A stretch of 64,000 nt of DNA, taken from Paramecium octaurelia (taxonomy: Eukaryota > Ciliophora > Oligohymenophorea > Peniculida > Parameciidae). This document shows positions 1-11,000 of the stretch, piece by piece. The DNA is taken from NCBI GenBank assembly GCA_905182995.1, contig CAJJDP010000001.1, forward strand, positions 723,770 through 787,769, read 5' to 3'. The position numbers were made by a program, and so were the translations under genes. A model generated the notes under the pieces. It did no database searches. It was not told the DNA's origin and saw nothing but the letters and a program-made list of their open reading frames with translations. Position 1 is the first letter of the stretch. Each line of letters starts with the position of its first letter.

Positions 1-434
1 TTATTTTTATAATATAAAAAACTGATTTTTATTGGAAAATCAATAATTTTATTTTGGTAAAGACTTTTTAACATTTCACTATCAATAATTCTGTCAAATC
101 AATTCATAATAAGAGAGATTAAGCTTATAATATGAGGATTAGAAAATAAAATTAATATATGTTTGCTCTCGAATGAAAAGTTAAAATAATTGTACAATGT
201 TATTATATGGTGTTGTATGAGAATAAAAAATTGAATTCAATAAGTGTTGAAATTTATAATCTATTTAATGATAATATTACTTATACTAAAGATTTTTAAC
301 AGAAATTATAAATCTGTGGCATGAGTCTATATATTTTTTTAAGAGTATGTTTCGAGTAATAATATTCTTATGTTAATAATGAGATTAATATATTTTATTA
401 GTTGTTAACAAATAATTTAAAAATAAATATAAAA
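1..434. other. AT-rich stretch without a recognised gene
   Basis: No reading frame here looks coding when TGA is the only stop. The stretch is very AT-rich with scattered TGA codons on the + strand. It may hold the 3' or 5' flank of a gene outside the window. I did not find an RNA gene. Confidence 0.5.
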
Positions 435-521
435 ATGATTTAGCTCATTCTTTGTTTGTTCTGCGCAGCTCTAGGGCTATTACAATCGTAGAGTTATAAT
501 TAATATTGGAATAATTGTTGA
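435..521 (+). CDS. possible short ORF with signal-peptide-like start
   Basis: A 28-codon frame begins MIQLILCLFCAALGLLQS, which looks like a secretion signal (one hydrophobic core, small residues at the end), and stops at TGA 27 nt before the ATG of the next gene. The base composition is locally less AT-rich than its flanks. It could be a tiny secreted peptide, a leftover first exon of a lost gene, or chance, because random frames are long when only TGA stops. I see no homologue by eye. Low confidence. Confidence 0.2.
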
Positions 522-548
522 AATTATAATAAAAATATTAAATCTCTT

Positions 549-1554
549 ATGTCATTCAACCCCAATATGAGTGAAATAAGATTAACTAATTAATCTCCAA
601 ATAGAAACTTTAATCCTATGAATTCCTCTATGCAATTCATACCAGATCTTAATCTTGACAACCAACCTGATGACTAAATTTCTCCTAGAAAGGAAATAAT
701 TAAGAAAGGAATTTTGAAGACTTTTTATTATTAGGTATTATGATATATAGATGTAGGATGTGAAAAGAAGAAAGTTGATTGGCTGTAATATATATGTGAA
801 CGAAATGAATGAATAGTAATTATAATTATCTAAAAGAGGAAGTAAATTTTATTACAATAACTAAAGTGACTTGCAGGATATGCATGAATGAGGAAGAAAC
901 CTCAAGATTTATTATGCCTTGCGCATGTAAAGGAAGTCTGTAATATATACATGAAGAGTGTTTAAAACTTTGGATCCTTTAGAAAAATGGCATAGAAGAT
1001 GTATTTAAAGACAGAGTACGTATTAAAAATAACGAATTAGATTAAATGTGAATTATGTTCACAAAAATTTCGTATGCGTATGCAATTACACAATCACTTT
1101 GAGAAATCTCGATTTTGGGAAGTACCAAAACACTAAAAGATATGTTGGCTTATTTAACTTTTCTTTATTTTTGCTATAATTAGTTCTATTGCTGGTACAA
1201 AATTTATACTATATAGTATTATTTACAAAATTTGGGTTATCTAACATAGGAGTAGATGCTGTCATGACTTTGTTGATAGTGCTATGTTTAATTTTAATAG
1301 TATATCTTGCTGCAAGTTTTATTGCTTTTCATTAAGTAGAAATGATTGAGAATTGGGCAATAAGTAATTATCGACCAAGAAGAGATACGAAATAGGGTAG
1401 CTTTTTTTAATTATAATCTTAAATGGGATAAAGTGTAACCGGTAGTCCTATAGTTCGGAAAAAGACAGCATCGGTTCATCCAAATGGACTAAATAACTTA
1501 TAAGTTATCTAAGTCAACTAACTCATGACAAGTACAAATATCTCTGAATAATGA
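549..1554 (+). CDS. RING-CH (MARCH-type) membrane E3 ubiquitin ligase, copy A
   Basis: Predicted 303 residues from five exons, with introns at 735-756, 842-866, 1016-1040 and 1195-1216 (22, 25, 25, 22 nt). After a polar Asn/Gln-rich N-terminus comes a C4HC3 RING-CH domain: CRIC, then MPCACKGS, IHEECLKLW and CELC supply the zinc ligands. Two hydrophobic segments follow (LIQLFFIFAIISSIAVLF and MTLLIVLCLILIVYLAASF), then a polar tail. Proteins with this order (MARCH family) sit in internal membranes and ubiquitinate membrane proteins; the substrate here is unknown. The gene just downstream has the same plan, so the two are probably tandem duplicates. Exon lengths sum to 912 nt. The family call is firm; the exact start is inferred from the first good ATG. 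Confidence 0.88.
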
Positions 1555-1600
1555 ATTATTTATATTATTTAATTGCACAATACTTTTGAATTTTTGATTA

Positions 1601-2424
1601 ATGGCTGATGATAGGAACGATGCAACTTCTTAGAATAATAATTTCATCTTTTTAAATACTTCTGAGTAGGGAATTAATGAAAATGTTCAAAGTTAGAAAT
1701 TCAGAAAAAAAAAATTAAAGACTATTTATTCAAAAGTAAAATATTGGATTAGTCTAGAGGATTTGATAAGGAAGAAAATAGTTGGTTGTAGAATATATAC
1801 AAATGAGTTAAATGGACAATTTCCATACGAAAAAAGTATGGATTTAATTAATTAGATAAAATTTGCAGAATATGCATATAAGATGATTAATCTTCACAAT
1901 TCATTTCACCATGTAAATGTAAAGGTTCAACAGAGTTTGTCCATGAAGAATGCTTAAAAATGTGGGTTTTATAATAATTCGGTGTGAATAAGATATTTAA
2001 TCGAGAAGTAGTAGTTTTATAAATATATTTTTAGTTATACTGCGAAATTTGTAAATATAAATTAGAATATAGAGTAAATTTTGTTAATCGATTTGATATG
2101 TTTCAAATCAGAAATATCAAATTGTCAACAAAACTTTGCTGGATCATTCAGGTAATCATTATGGCATTATGCATTTATGCATAAATTTCAATCGTCCAAA
2201 GATTTGGAATCAATTCTTTGTCAACAATCTCAATATTTATAGCAATCTGTTTGGTAATCCTTGTGATAATTATACAATTTTGCTTTAGTGTTTTATCAGC
2301 TGTTAAAATAGAAATGGTGGAGAAGTGGGAATTTTATAATTATAAGCCTTCTTGTAGAATTTTGAATGGCCAACTTGAAATGCCTGGCAATTTTTTAAAG
2401 GTCAATTTGATTCACTGTCTTTGA
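1601..2424 (+). CDS. RING-CH (MARCH-type) membrane E3 ubiquitin ligase, copy B
   Basis: Predicted 250 residues. The RING-CH motif reads KICRIC, SPCKCKGS, VHEECLKMW and YCEIC, followed by two membrane segments (LCWIIQVIIMALCIYAQISI and TISIFIAICLVILVIII) and a short tail. Introns at 1836-1855 (20 nt) and 2008-2034 (27 nt) fall at the same protein positions as introns 2 and 3 of copy A. A further 24-nt intron at 1736-1759 is proposed because removing it aligns this copy with copy A across its intron 1; it would end in GAG and does not shift the frame, so it is uncertain. Copy A's fourth intron has no counterpart. Likely role as for copy A: ubiquitination of membrane proteins. The function in this organism is inferred from the family only. 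Confidence 0.87.
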
Positions 2425-2482
2425 GTATAGATTCTTCTAATATTGTGCTCAAAATATATAATATTAAATAAATTATTAATTT

Positions 2483-3076
2483 ATGTCGAAATAGTAATGG
2501 ACACTATTGACTACAGACACTTAAAAACTATAATTATTTGGTATGCAAGTTAAAGTCACAACCAATTATGGAGATGTATTTCAAGGACTAATATATTATT
2601 GTGATGAATCAATCATTATTTTAAGTATGACTGAAATAGGAATATAATAGAAAATGAAGAGGACTTCTTTTTAATCAATCAACAATCGATATAAGATTTG
2701 CAAACTATTGATATTCAAGATCCTAAAGTATACGTTCCAATAAGCGTAGTAAACGTTATCAAATTTATTGGCAATCGATTTGGCAGCTATGGCATAAGAG
2801 ATGATAAAAAAGGAGATGAAGGAACCTCATCAGCAATTATTTGATCATCTATAAAAATTATATAGAGATGTTGATTGGAAAGATTAGGAGATCATCATAC
2901 CATCTATTTCGATTAGAATTTCACCGCCTTATAAATCAGGTAACATAATTTGTGATTTTACTCATAGATAATATCTCAGGGGAAAATAAATTGGGAGTTG
3001 AAAGACTAAGGAAAATTGTAAAGTATATAATAATGAACTTTTTATGTAGGTTGATAAATATGCCAAAAATTTTTGA
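2483..3076 (+). CDS. LSM12: LSM12-like protein (Sm-like fold plus AD domain)
   Basis: Predicted 161 residues in five exons; introns 2625-2650, 2728-2749, 2940-2967 and 3018-3049. The N-terminal half has the Sm-like pattern NYGDVFQGLIYYCDES followed by FFLINQQSIQDL, matching the LLINLQYV block of LSM12. The C-terminal half has QQLFDHLQKLYRDVDW, then ISIRISPPY, the Ile-x-x-Pro-Pro-Tyr signature of the LSM12 anticodon-binding-like (AD) domain, and ends ERLRKIVDKYAKNF. Each intron was chosen because it restores these blocks, and the exon sum is 486 nt. LSM12 in other eukaryotes is a cytosolic adaptor linked to ataxin-2 and RNA or NAADP signalling. Length is slightly below the animal protein (about 195). 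The identity is solid; the role here is inferred. Confidence 0.88.
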
Positions 3077-3142
3077 ATATAGTTAAACATTATATAGATA
3101 AATATAATATTTTTACATTGCAATTTTGCAATATTTAATTTT

Positions 3143-3695
3143 ATGAATAATCGAGAAGAGGAGAAACAGACCCAATAAATAGACGATACGTAAATATTTA
3201 ATTTAAGTAAGAGCAAATAATAACGATGAGGAATAGAGAAAATAATATTTATAAGATTTGTAAAAACGAGTAAAAGAATCTAGAAAACAACCTGATTGCT
3301 TTGAATGCTGTTTTGCATATTGGTTATTTATCTTATTAGGATTTGTGTTTAGACAACTCTTCTAAAAAAAAATAGATGAAACACCTGATGGTTGTGATTT
3401 CATTGGATTAATTATATCAATACTTTTGATTGTGTTTTCATTCTCTGCTTTTTGCAGATGCATTGATGGCTTTTGCATTTTAATACCTTGCAAAAATACT
3501 AGTTGCTTTCATTTATCTTTAAGATTCCATGATCTCAACAACCTTATCAATTTTTAGACATGCAAATGGGGTTTAATTGTATTGACCATCATATGGCTAC
3601 TCAATTATAGCTGCATTGTATTTTGGCCAATGTTTATCTTCCTGTTGATAACTTGGATATTGGTATTAGTTTGGAAGGCAATGGAAAATGAATGA
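3143..3695 (+). CDS. small Cys-rich multi-pass membrane protein
   Basis: Predicted 176 residues with one 22-nt intron at 3190-3211 (ending AAG). After a polar Gln/Asn-rich start it carries four hydrophobic stretches (FAYWLFILLGFVF, FIGLIISILLIVFSFSAF, GLIVLTIIWLLNY and FWPMFIFLLITWILVLVW) and a cysteine cluster on both sides of the second one (CFECC, FCRCIDGFC, PCKNTSC). I do not recognise the family. The cysteines could bind metal, be acylated or form disulfides. The intron is needed to join the ATG to the membrane frame; an alternative is a start I have missed. It begins 66 nt after the LSM12 stop and ends 68 nt before the next gene. Confidence 0.7.
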
Positions 3696-3763
3696 TAGAT
3701 TTATTGAATAATAATTTTAAAACCAAAAAGAAGCAAAAACGATTTTTAATAATAATATAAATT

Positions 3764-4227
3764 ATGATTAAGGCAATTCTCATCTGTGTCTTATTATTAT
3801 CAGTAACTGCAGGACATGTAAGAAAAAGTCACAAAGCAGTCCATAATAAATAAGCAAGGACCTTTAATAGTGCATTCTTTGAATTTGAAAATTTGGGAGA
3901 TAAAGATTACCATTTGAGTGCAAAAGAATCATGTAATTACTTTATTCTCTATTCTTGTTAGAACATTGGGCACAAATTACAACAGACGTAGAAACTTAAA
4001 CCAAAAAGCACACATCATTCACAGAAACTCATGCTGAATATGTTCCAGGAGTTGTTGGAGAAGTACTCGATCTTTCAAACAACGCTGGTGTTATTTCCTA
4101 CACGGCAACCGATATCAATGGAAATATTCTTGAATCTGAAACAGGAAGTGATTTGGCTAGTAAATTGAATGCTGCCTATCTTGAAATGACTTCAAAAATT
4201 TAGGATTCAACAGCAGAATCTCTTTGA
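3764..4227 (+). CDS. small predicted secreted protein, unknown
   Basis: Predicted 144 residues with one 29-nt intron at 3933-3961. It opens with a clear signal peptide, MIKAILICVLLLSVTAG, then a charged stretch, and ends in a Thr/Ser/Glu-rich domain (HTSFTETHAEYVPGVVGEVL and EMTSKIQDSTAESL). There are no cysteines in the mature part and no membrane anchor, so it is probably secreted or sent to secretory granules. I do not recognise a family. The same frame stays open past the TGA for two further stretches (see findings), which may be chance. Confidence 0.75.
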
Positions 4228-5048
4228 GATTTATAATATAAACATAAACAAATATCATAATTAAAATCTTTAGAATTTAGAGCTCTTTCTTAAAAATTAT
4301 CGATTTGTAAGAGTCCCAATAAAAATACAGTTTAATTTTATCCATCCATTTTCACTGTTATGTGCAGTACACAAAAGCGTATCATAGCAAAAGAAATTAT
4401 TATGCTAAAAATAAATAAACCTGTTATTAAAGTGATCAATTAAATTTTTTGATTCAAAGAATTAAATGAACAAACAGAAATTATTTTTGCCTCATCTCTT
4501 TGTCCACTTAAAGAAATAAGGGTACTTGCATTCTATTTTGATCAAGAAGACAAAAAAGTCAGAGTTATTTTATATCACTTAATTAATTTTGGGAAAGTGA
4601 TTGTTTTTGAAACAATAGTTTTTAAATATTAAATATTATTTAAGTATAGCAAAAAATATTGAGTTCTTGCATGACTTTGTTATGATCGAAGTTAGAGAGA
4701 TTTAAAAAACAAGAGTTCTAAGGAGGCTATTTTCATTTGTTGAAATAAGATCATTTCATTAATTTACTAGGCTGAAAAAAAATCCTAAAAATATGAAATT
4801 CCAACGCTATTTTGAGTGAAAACTATGATCTCATTGAAATTTGAACAAGATCGGATTACTGATTGAAATATTAAAACTTAAAAATTCAAACGGGATTATA
4901 TAGCAATGAAAAGGGAATGACTATTCATTATTTTAACAGAAAATTATAAATGTTTATAAATTATAATCCTAATGATGAGAGGAAAAAACGAATTTTCTAG
5001 TTATTTTAAGGATTATGAGATTACAATATTCATTATTATTTTTATTTC
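4228..5048. other. intergenic, possibly degenerate coding remnant
   Basis: No complete gene is supported. On + the frame of the preceding gene continues past its TGA; a single further TGA at 4450-4452 separates two stretches of roughly 75 and 70 codons that read fairly protein-like (for example FASSLCPLKEIRVLAFYFD). The second half, from about 4680 to 5048, has many TGA codons and looks non-coding. The giant gene begins directly after. This could be a decayed 3' extension or pure chance under a one-stop code. Confidence 0.4.
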
Positions 5049-8000
5049 ATGAATAATAAAACGCTGCTTATAGTGTTATTACTAGCTTGCACGTTAGGAG
5101 GTATCAGTTAATCGATAATTTAGCTTAATAATTCATTTAATTGGGTAGCAATTTAAAATTGCATAGTTTAAGTGAATTGCATCAATTGGAGACTAATTCA
5201 CTAGAATGTAGTCCAACATTGGGAGAAGTAAGCAATTCAATGGATACATGGTCAGAAATCTTAGAAAATCAAGACTAACTCAATGCAGATTAGCATAATC
5301 TTTAATAATTAAAGGTGGCTTTGCAAGATTTTCGAGGAGACGGTTACGATGATGTAGAACCAGGTAATAAATTAATTTTAAATTTATAGTATTGTTGCAA
5401 TTCAGAAATTCATTTTCAGATATTTTGAGTTAAATAAGTGCACACCATTTATAAATAACGCCTTATCAAAGATGGAGAAAGGATAGTGCTATGGAATTAC
5501 AAGGAGTAGTAAGTTTATTAGATACTGCTGAGAATGATAAAGAATTACAATTTTGCTGCGATAGAATAGAATAATTAATTAATAGATTGATGCAAGAGAG
5601 AGAATAAGTGAGGAAGCAATGTTAAAGGGGACCACAGGTAAGATTAATTTAAATAAAATTAGATTACAATCAATATTATTAATTCAAAAGCTGATGAAGT
5701 GAGAGAAGTTACAAAAGAATGTTCTGATGGTTAAGGAACTACTATCAGAATTAAACCAAAAGAAGATGATAAACAAGTAGTAATCACAGGAAAACCTGAT
5801 GGTTAATAATAAGGAAAGGACGAAACTAAAAAACCTGTCTAACCTATCTAACCAACATAACCAGTCCGACCAGTTCCAGCTGATAGGGTTCCAGAAGGAG
5901 ATGATTAATAGGAATAAAGTGTTTCTGAACCAAGTAGTACAACAGATGAAGAGGATGATGAGGATTCCACAAATAAAAAGAAACCAGCTGACTTTACCAA
6001 TCCAGATCCTGTGGTATAGAAGGAAAGAGAAAGCCAAGAACCATTGACTGAATATGGTTATGGATATTGGGCTAAATTTTTATTGGCTTATCCTAAATTC
6101 TTACCTAATGGAAAGGATGCTCCTTGGTATTTTGTCTCCAGATTGAGTGCAAATAAGAAAGATGATAATATCAATATGGGAGATAGATTGTTGGCTGTTT
6201 GGTTGGGTAAAGGATATTATCATTTCACAACTTGTGATTAACCAAAGAATCAACCAAATGTTGCTCAAAATGTTAATTATCCTGAAGATTTTGATGGTGT
6301 TTGGACTTATATTTACTATTCATACAGTGTTGAAAAAAAGAAGGCTGTTGCTTTTATCAAATTTGGAAATGATGATCTCAAAAAGGTTACTCATGAAGTA
6401 TTGAACCCATAAACTAAATGGGTTAGATTCACTATTGGAGGTAAAGATCAAAATAGATATCCTGGTTTCAATGGTTTGATCTAATAAATCTATTTCAGTA
6501 CTAAACCAGGTGTTTTCCTTGATTCTGAAGACGATGTTATTGGTAAATTGTAAGCGTAAAAGAAACAACCTAAGGATTTCTTACCTGAATTAATTACTTA
6601 TAAAGTGGTCTCAAATCCTTAATAAAGAGATCCAGATACCAAAGAAATTCTTTCTATTGTTGGAACAACAAAGAACCCAAAATTCCCACATGAATATGCT
6701 TTCAGTGGTTGGTTCAAATGGGAAGCACCAAAATAACAATAGGATTGGCATAACATTTTCAGAGTTCAAGTACAACAACCATCAACTGATAAATTTTTGG
6801 GAGATAGAACATTGTCTGCCTGGGTAGGAAAATAAGATGGAGGTATCATTCATTTACCAACCTATACATTTTCTAATTTGGAAGGTGGTGGAAACCCAAA
6901 TGTCATTAGGAATATCCCACACTAAAATAGACACACTGAATGGTTCTTTGTTTATTTTGGATATTCAAGACCTTAGAAGAAGGCAGTTGCTACAATTCAA
7001 TGGAAGTAATCAACTGAAAAATAAGAGTATGAAAACATCAGACACTTCCAAGTTCCTAAGTTCTACATCTATGTAGGAAGAGACAAATAATTCCCAGGAT
7101 TCAATGGTAAAGTTGCATTAGTAGCTTTCAATGTTGGAGAAGGATCATTCAAACCAAACAATGACTTTACAGGAAAAGGTGATCCATTTAGCTTTGTGTC
7201 TGGTAAAAAGAAATTGATTGGAGTTCAACCAGAAATCGATACTGAAGAAGATCCTGAAAAATAAAAGAAACCATATAAAGCAGTTGATGATGTAGACACT
7301 GATGGTTTGACTAGACCAAGTTCAAGCGAAGAAAATAAACCAGTAATTGAAGAAAATTAAGAAGATGAAAATGAATTAGTTGAATATGGTTATGGATTTT
7401 GGATGAGATTCTTAACTGCTTACCCTGATAGATTATTGAATGGAAAGAATGCCCCATGGTACTTTGTTTCTCGACTCACTTCAAATATGAATTACAAAAA
7501 TATTGATATGGGTGACAGATTGCTAGCCATTTGGTAAGGTTAAGGATATTACCATTTCACTACTTGTGATTAACCAAAGAACCAAGCCAACGTAATTCAA
7601 AATATCAATTATCCTAATGATATTGAAGGTTTATGGACATACGTTTACTATTCATATAGTTCTGAAGCTAAGAAAGCTATTGCCTTCATCAAATATGCTG
7701 ATCAAGAACCAAGAACAATCTTACACTCAGTTCAACATCCAGCTGTGAAGAAAGTCAAATTCATTTTGGGTGGTATGGATAACAAATAATACCCTGGATT
7801 CAATGGTTAATTCAGTTAGGTCACATTCTCAGCAAGACCAGGAGTATTCTTAGATACAATTGAAGACTTCTCAGATTAATTGAAGAGAACAATCATACCA
7901 AAATAAGATTTGGATTAATTCTACAATCATGAATTAGTTTCTGATATCATTTCTAGAAAACCAAATGACCTTCCAGATTATGATGAAATTGGGGGTGGAC

Positions 8001-11000
8001 AAGAAATGTTCCCACATGAATATGCCATTTCAGGATGGTTCAAATGGGAATAAACTTAATAATAAGTTTGGCACAATGTCTTCAGAGTACAAATCAAGAA
8101 GCCATCCACTGACAGATTCTTAGGAGATAGAACATTATCTTGTTGGATTGGTACTGCCTAAGGTGGAATCTTACACTTCCCAACATACACATACACTAAT
8201 ATGAATGGAGCAGGTAATCCAAATATGGTCAGCAATATCCAACATAAGAATAGAATTTTTGATTGGTTCTTTGTTTACTTTGGATATTCAAAAAATTAAT
8301 AAAAGGCATTTGTTGGAGTTAGATTTGCATCAGGGCTTGAAACCTTAGAATATAACAATGTCAATCATTATTATGCACCTAAATTCTACACATTTGCTGG
8401 TAAAGACATGCACTTCCCAGGATTGAATGGTAAATTGGCATATGTGAACTTCAATCTAGGAGATGGAACATTCAGAAAGTCTCCAGATTTCAAACATCCA
8501 GATGATATCTTCGGATTACAAAAAGGTGAAATCAACATCCTCAAAAAACCAGATTAAAAGAAAGTACAACCAGAAGTTGACAAAGAAACTGGAGAAACCT
8601 AAATTCCAAATGCAGTATCCGATAATACACCAAAAGTCACTAAGGAATTCAAATCAGAATAACCACTTGCTGAATATGGTTATGGATTTTGGATGAGATT
8701 CTTAACTGCTTATCCAGTCAAGTTGCCAAATGGAAAGAATGCACCTTGGTATTTCATTTCAAGATTAGCCAACAGACCTAATTATGATAATATTGCTATG
8801 GGAGATAGAACTTTGGCTATTTGGTAGGGACAAGGATATTATCACTTCACCACATGCAATATACCAGGACAAGTCAATGTAATTAAGAATGTCAATTACC
8901 CAGCTGATATTGAAGGATTGTGGACATATGTTTACTATTCATATAGTAGATAAGAGAAGAAGGCAATTGCATTTATTAAATTTGGTGCAACAGATCCCAT
9001 TGATGTTGTTCATTAAGTCACTCATCCAGATAATAATTATGTCAAATTCATTTTAGGAGGTAAAGACAACAATAGATATCCTGCATTCAATGGTTAATTC
9101 CAATCAGTTGTTCACTCTGCTTCTCCTGGAGCTTATATTGGATCGATTGATTAATTCAAGGTTTTCCTTAATAAACAACCAAATCCTTTAGGATCTAAAG
9201 TTCCCTTAACTACAACCACATTAGTTGATAGTTAAATCACAAGAAATCCAGGAACCGCAGGAAATACATAAACTGTTGAAGCCCCATTCCCTAAAGAATA
9301 TGCATTTTCAGGTTGGTTCAAATGGGAATAACCAACACCCTAATAGGCATGGCACAACCTATTCAGAGTCCAAATCAGCTAGCCATCAACAGATAACAGT
9401 CATGGTGATAGAACTTTAGCAGGTTGGGTTGGAAGTGGAGCAGGTGGTATCATTCACTTGACAACATACTCATACAAGAATATGAATGGAGCTGGTTCAA
9501 ATAACTTACCTTAAAATATCAATCATAAAAATAGACATTTCGAATGGTTCTTTGTTTACATGGGATATTCAAAGAATGATAAAGCAGCTTATGCATATGT
9601 CAAATGGAGAGACAGTGAAGACAATTTAGAATACAAAGATATCAATCATTACTTTGCTAAGAAATATTTTGTTTTCGTTGGTAAAGATGTTCAATTCCCA
9701 GGATTCAATGGAAGAATAGCATCCACAGCCTTTAATCATGGAGAAGGATCATTCAGAAAGGGAAATGATTTCAAACATCCAACTGATGCATTCAAATTTG
9801 ATAAAGGAAGTTAATTAATTCCGAAAGTTGATCCAACAAAACCTGTTGTAGATGATAAGACTGAATATGGTAGCAAATTCAATAATAATGCCCCCAACGT
9901 TGATAAAACTTTGGCATCCAATGATCTTTTGGTTGAATATGGTTATGGATTCTGGGCTAGATTCTTAACTGCTTACCCAGCAAGATTAATTAATGGAAAG
10001 AATCAACCATGGTACTTTGTAGCAAGATTAACAACCAATGTCCAATATGATAACATTAGAATGGGAGATAGAGCTTTGGCTATCTGGTAAGGATAAGGAT
10101 TCTACCATTATACTACATGTAATAAACAAGATGGAAACGTTAATGTCATTTAAAACATCAATTATCCAGCTGATATTGAAGGAGTTTGGACATACATCTA
10201 CTATTCATACAGTGCAGAAAAGAAGAAAGCAGTTGGATTCATTAAGTATGGAAATGATGATGTCAAATCAATCACACATTCAATAACACACCCAGAAACT
10301 AGATAAGTTAGATTCATTTTAGGGGGTATGGATAACAACAGATATCCAGCCTTTAATGGTATCTTCACTAAAGTCTCATATTCTCATGAAAAAGGAGCAT
10401 TCATAGATAGTTTAGATGTATTGAAAACAAGATTAGGAATTGTACCTGAGGTAGACACTCCAGCTGTTAACAAAAAGATTGTTGCAGGATAAATCGAAAG
10501 AGTTCCAACTATTGCTCATATTGGTGAAACTGTTGGAGATGAATAAACTAAATTACCATAAGAATATGCTTTGAGTGGGTGGTTTAGATGGGATAAATTA
10601 CAAGGATAGCAAGTCTGGCATAACATCTTCAGAATTACAATTAATTCACCATTCTCTGATAGATTTTTAGGAGATAGAACATTAGCTGTTTGGGTTGGTA
10701 CTATTGCAGGAGGTATTTTACATCACACTACTTATACATACAATAATATGAATGGAGCAGGAAATCCTAATATTGTTCAAAATATATAACATAAAGATAG
10801 ACATTAAGAATGGTTCTTTTTGTATTATGGATATTCAAAGAAAGATTCAAAGGCTTATGCTTATGTCAAATTCAAAGATAGTGAAGAATCATTAACTTTC
10901 TTGAAAATAAATCATTACTTAGCCCCTAAGTTCTTTGTTTATTTAGGCAAAGATCCTAATTTCTAAGGATTCAATGGTTAAATTGGATTTGTTAACTTCA

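Noticed and set aside
5684-6037. A - strand hydrophobic ORF (Phe/Leu/Trp-rich)
   Set aside because: Shadow of the acidic, Glu/Lys-rich stalk of the giant protein on the opposite strand.
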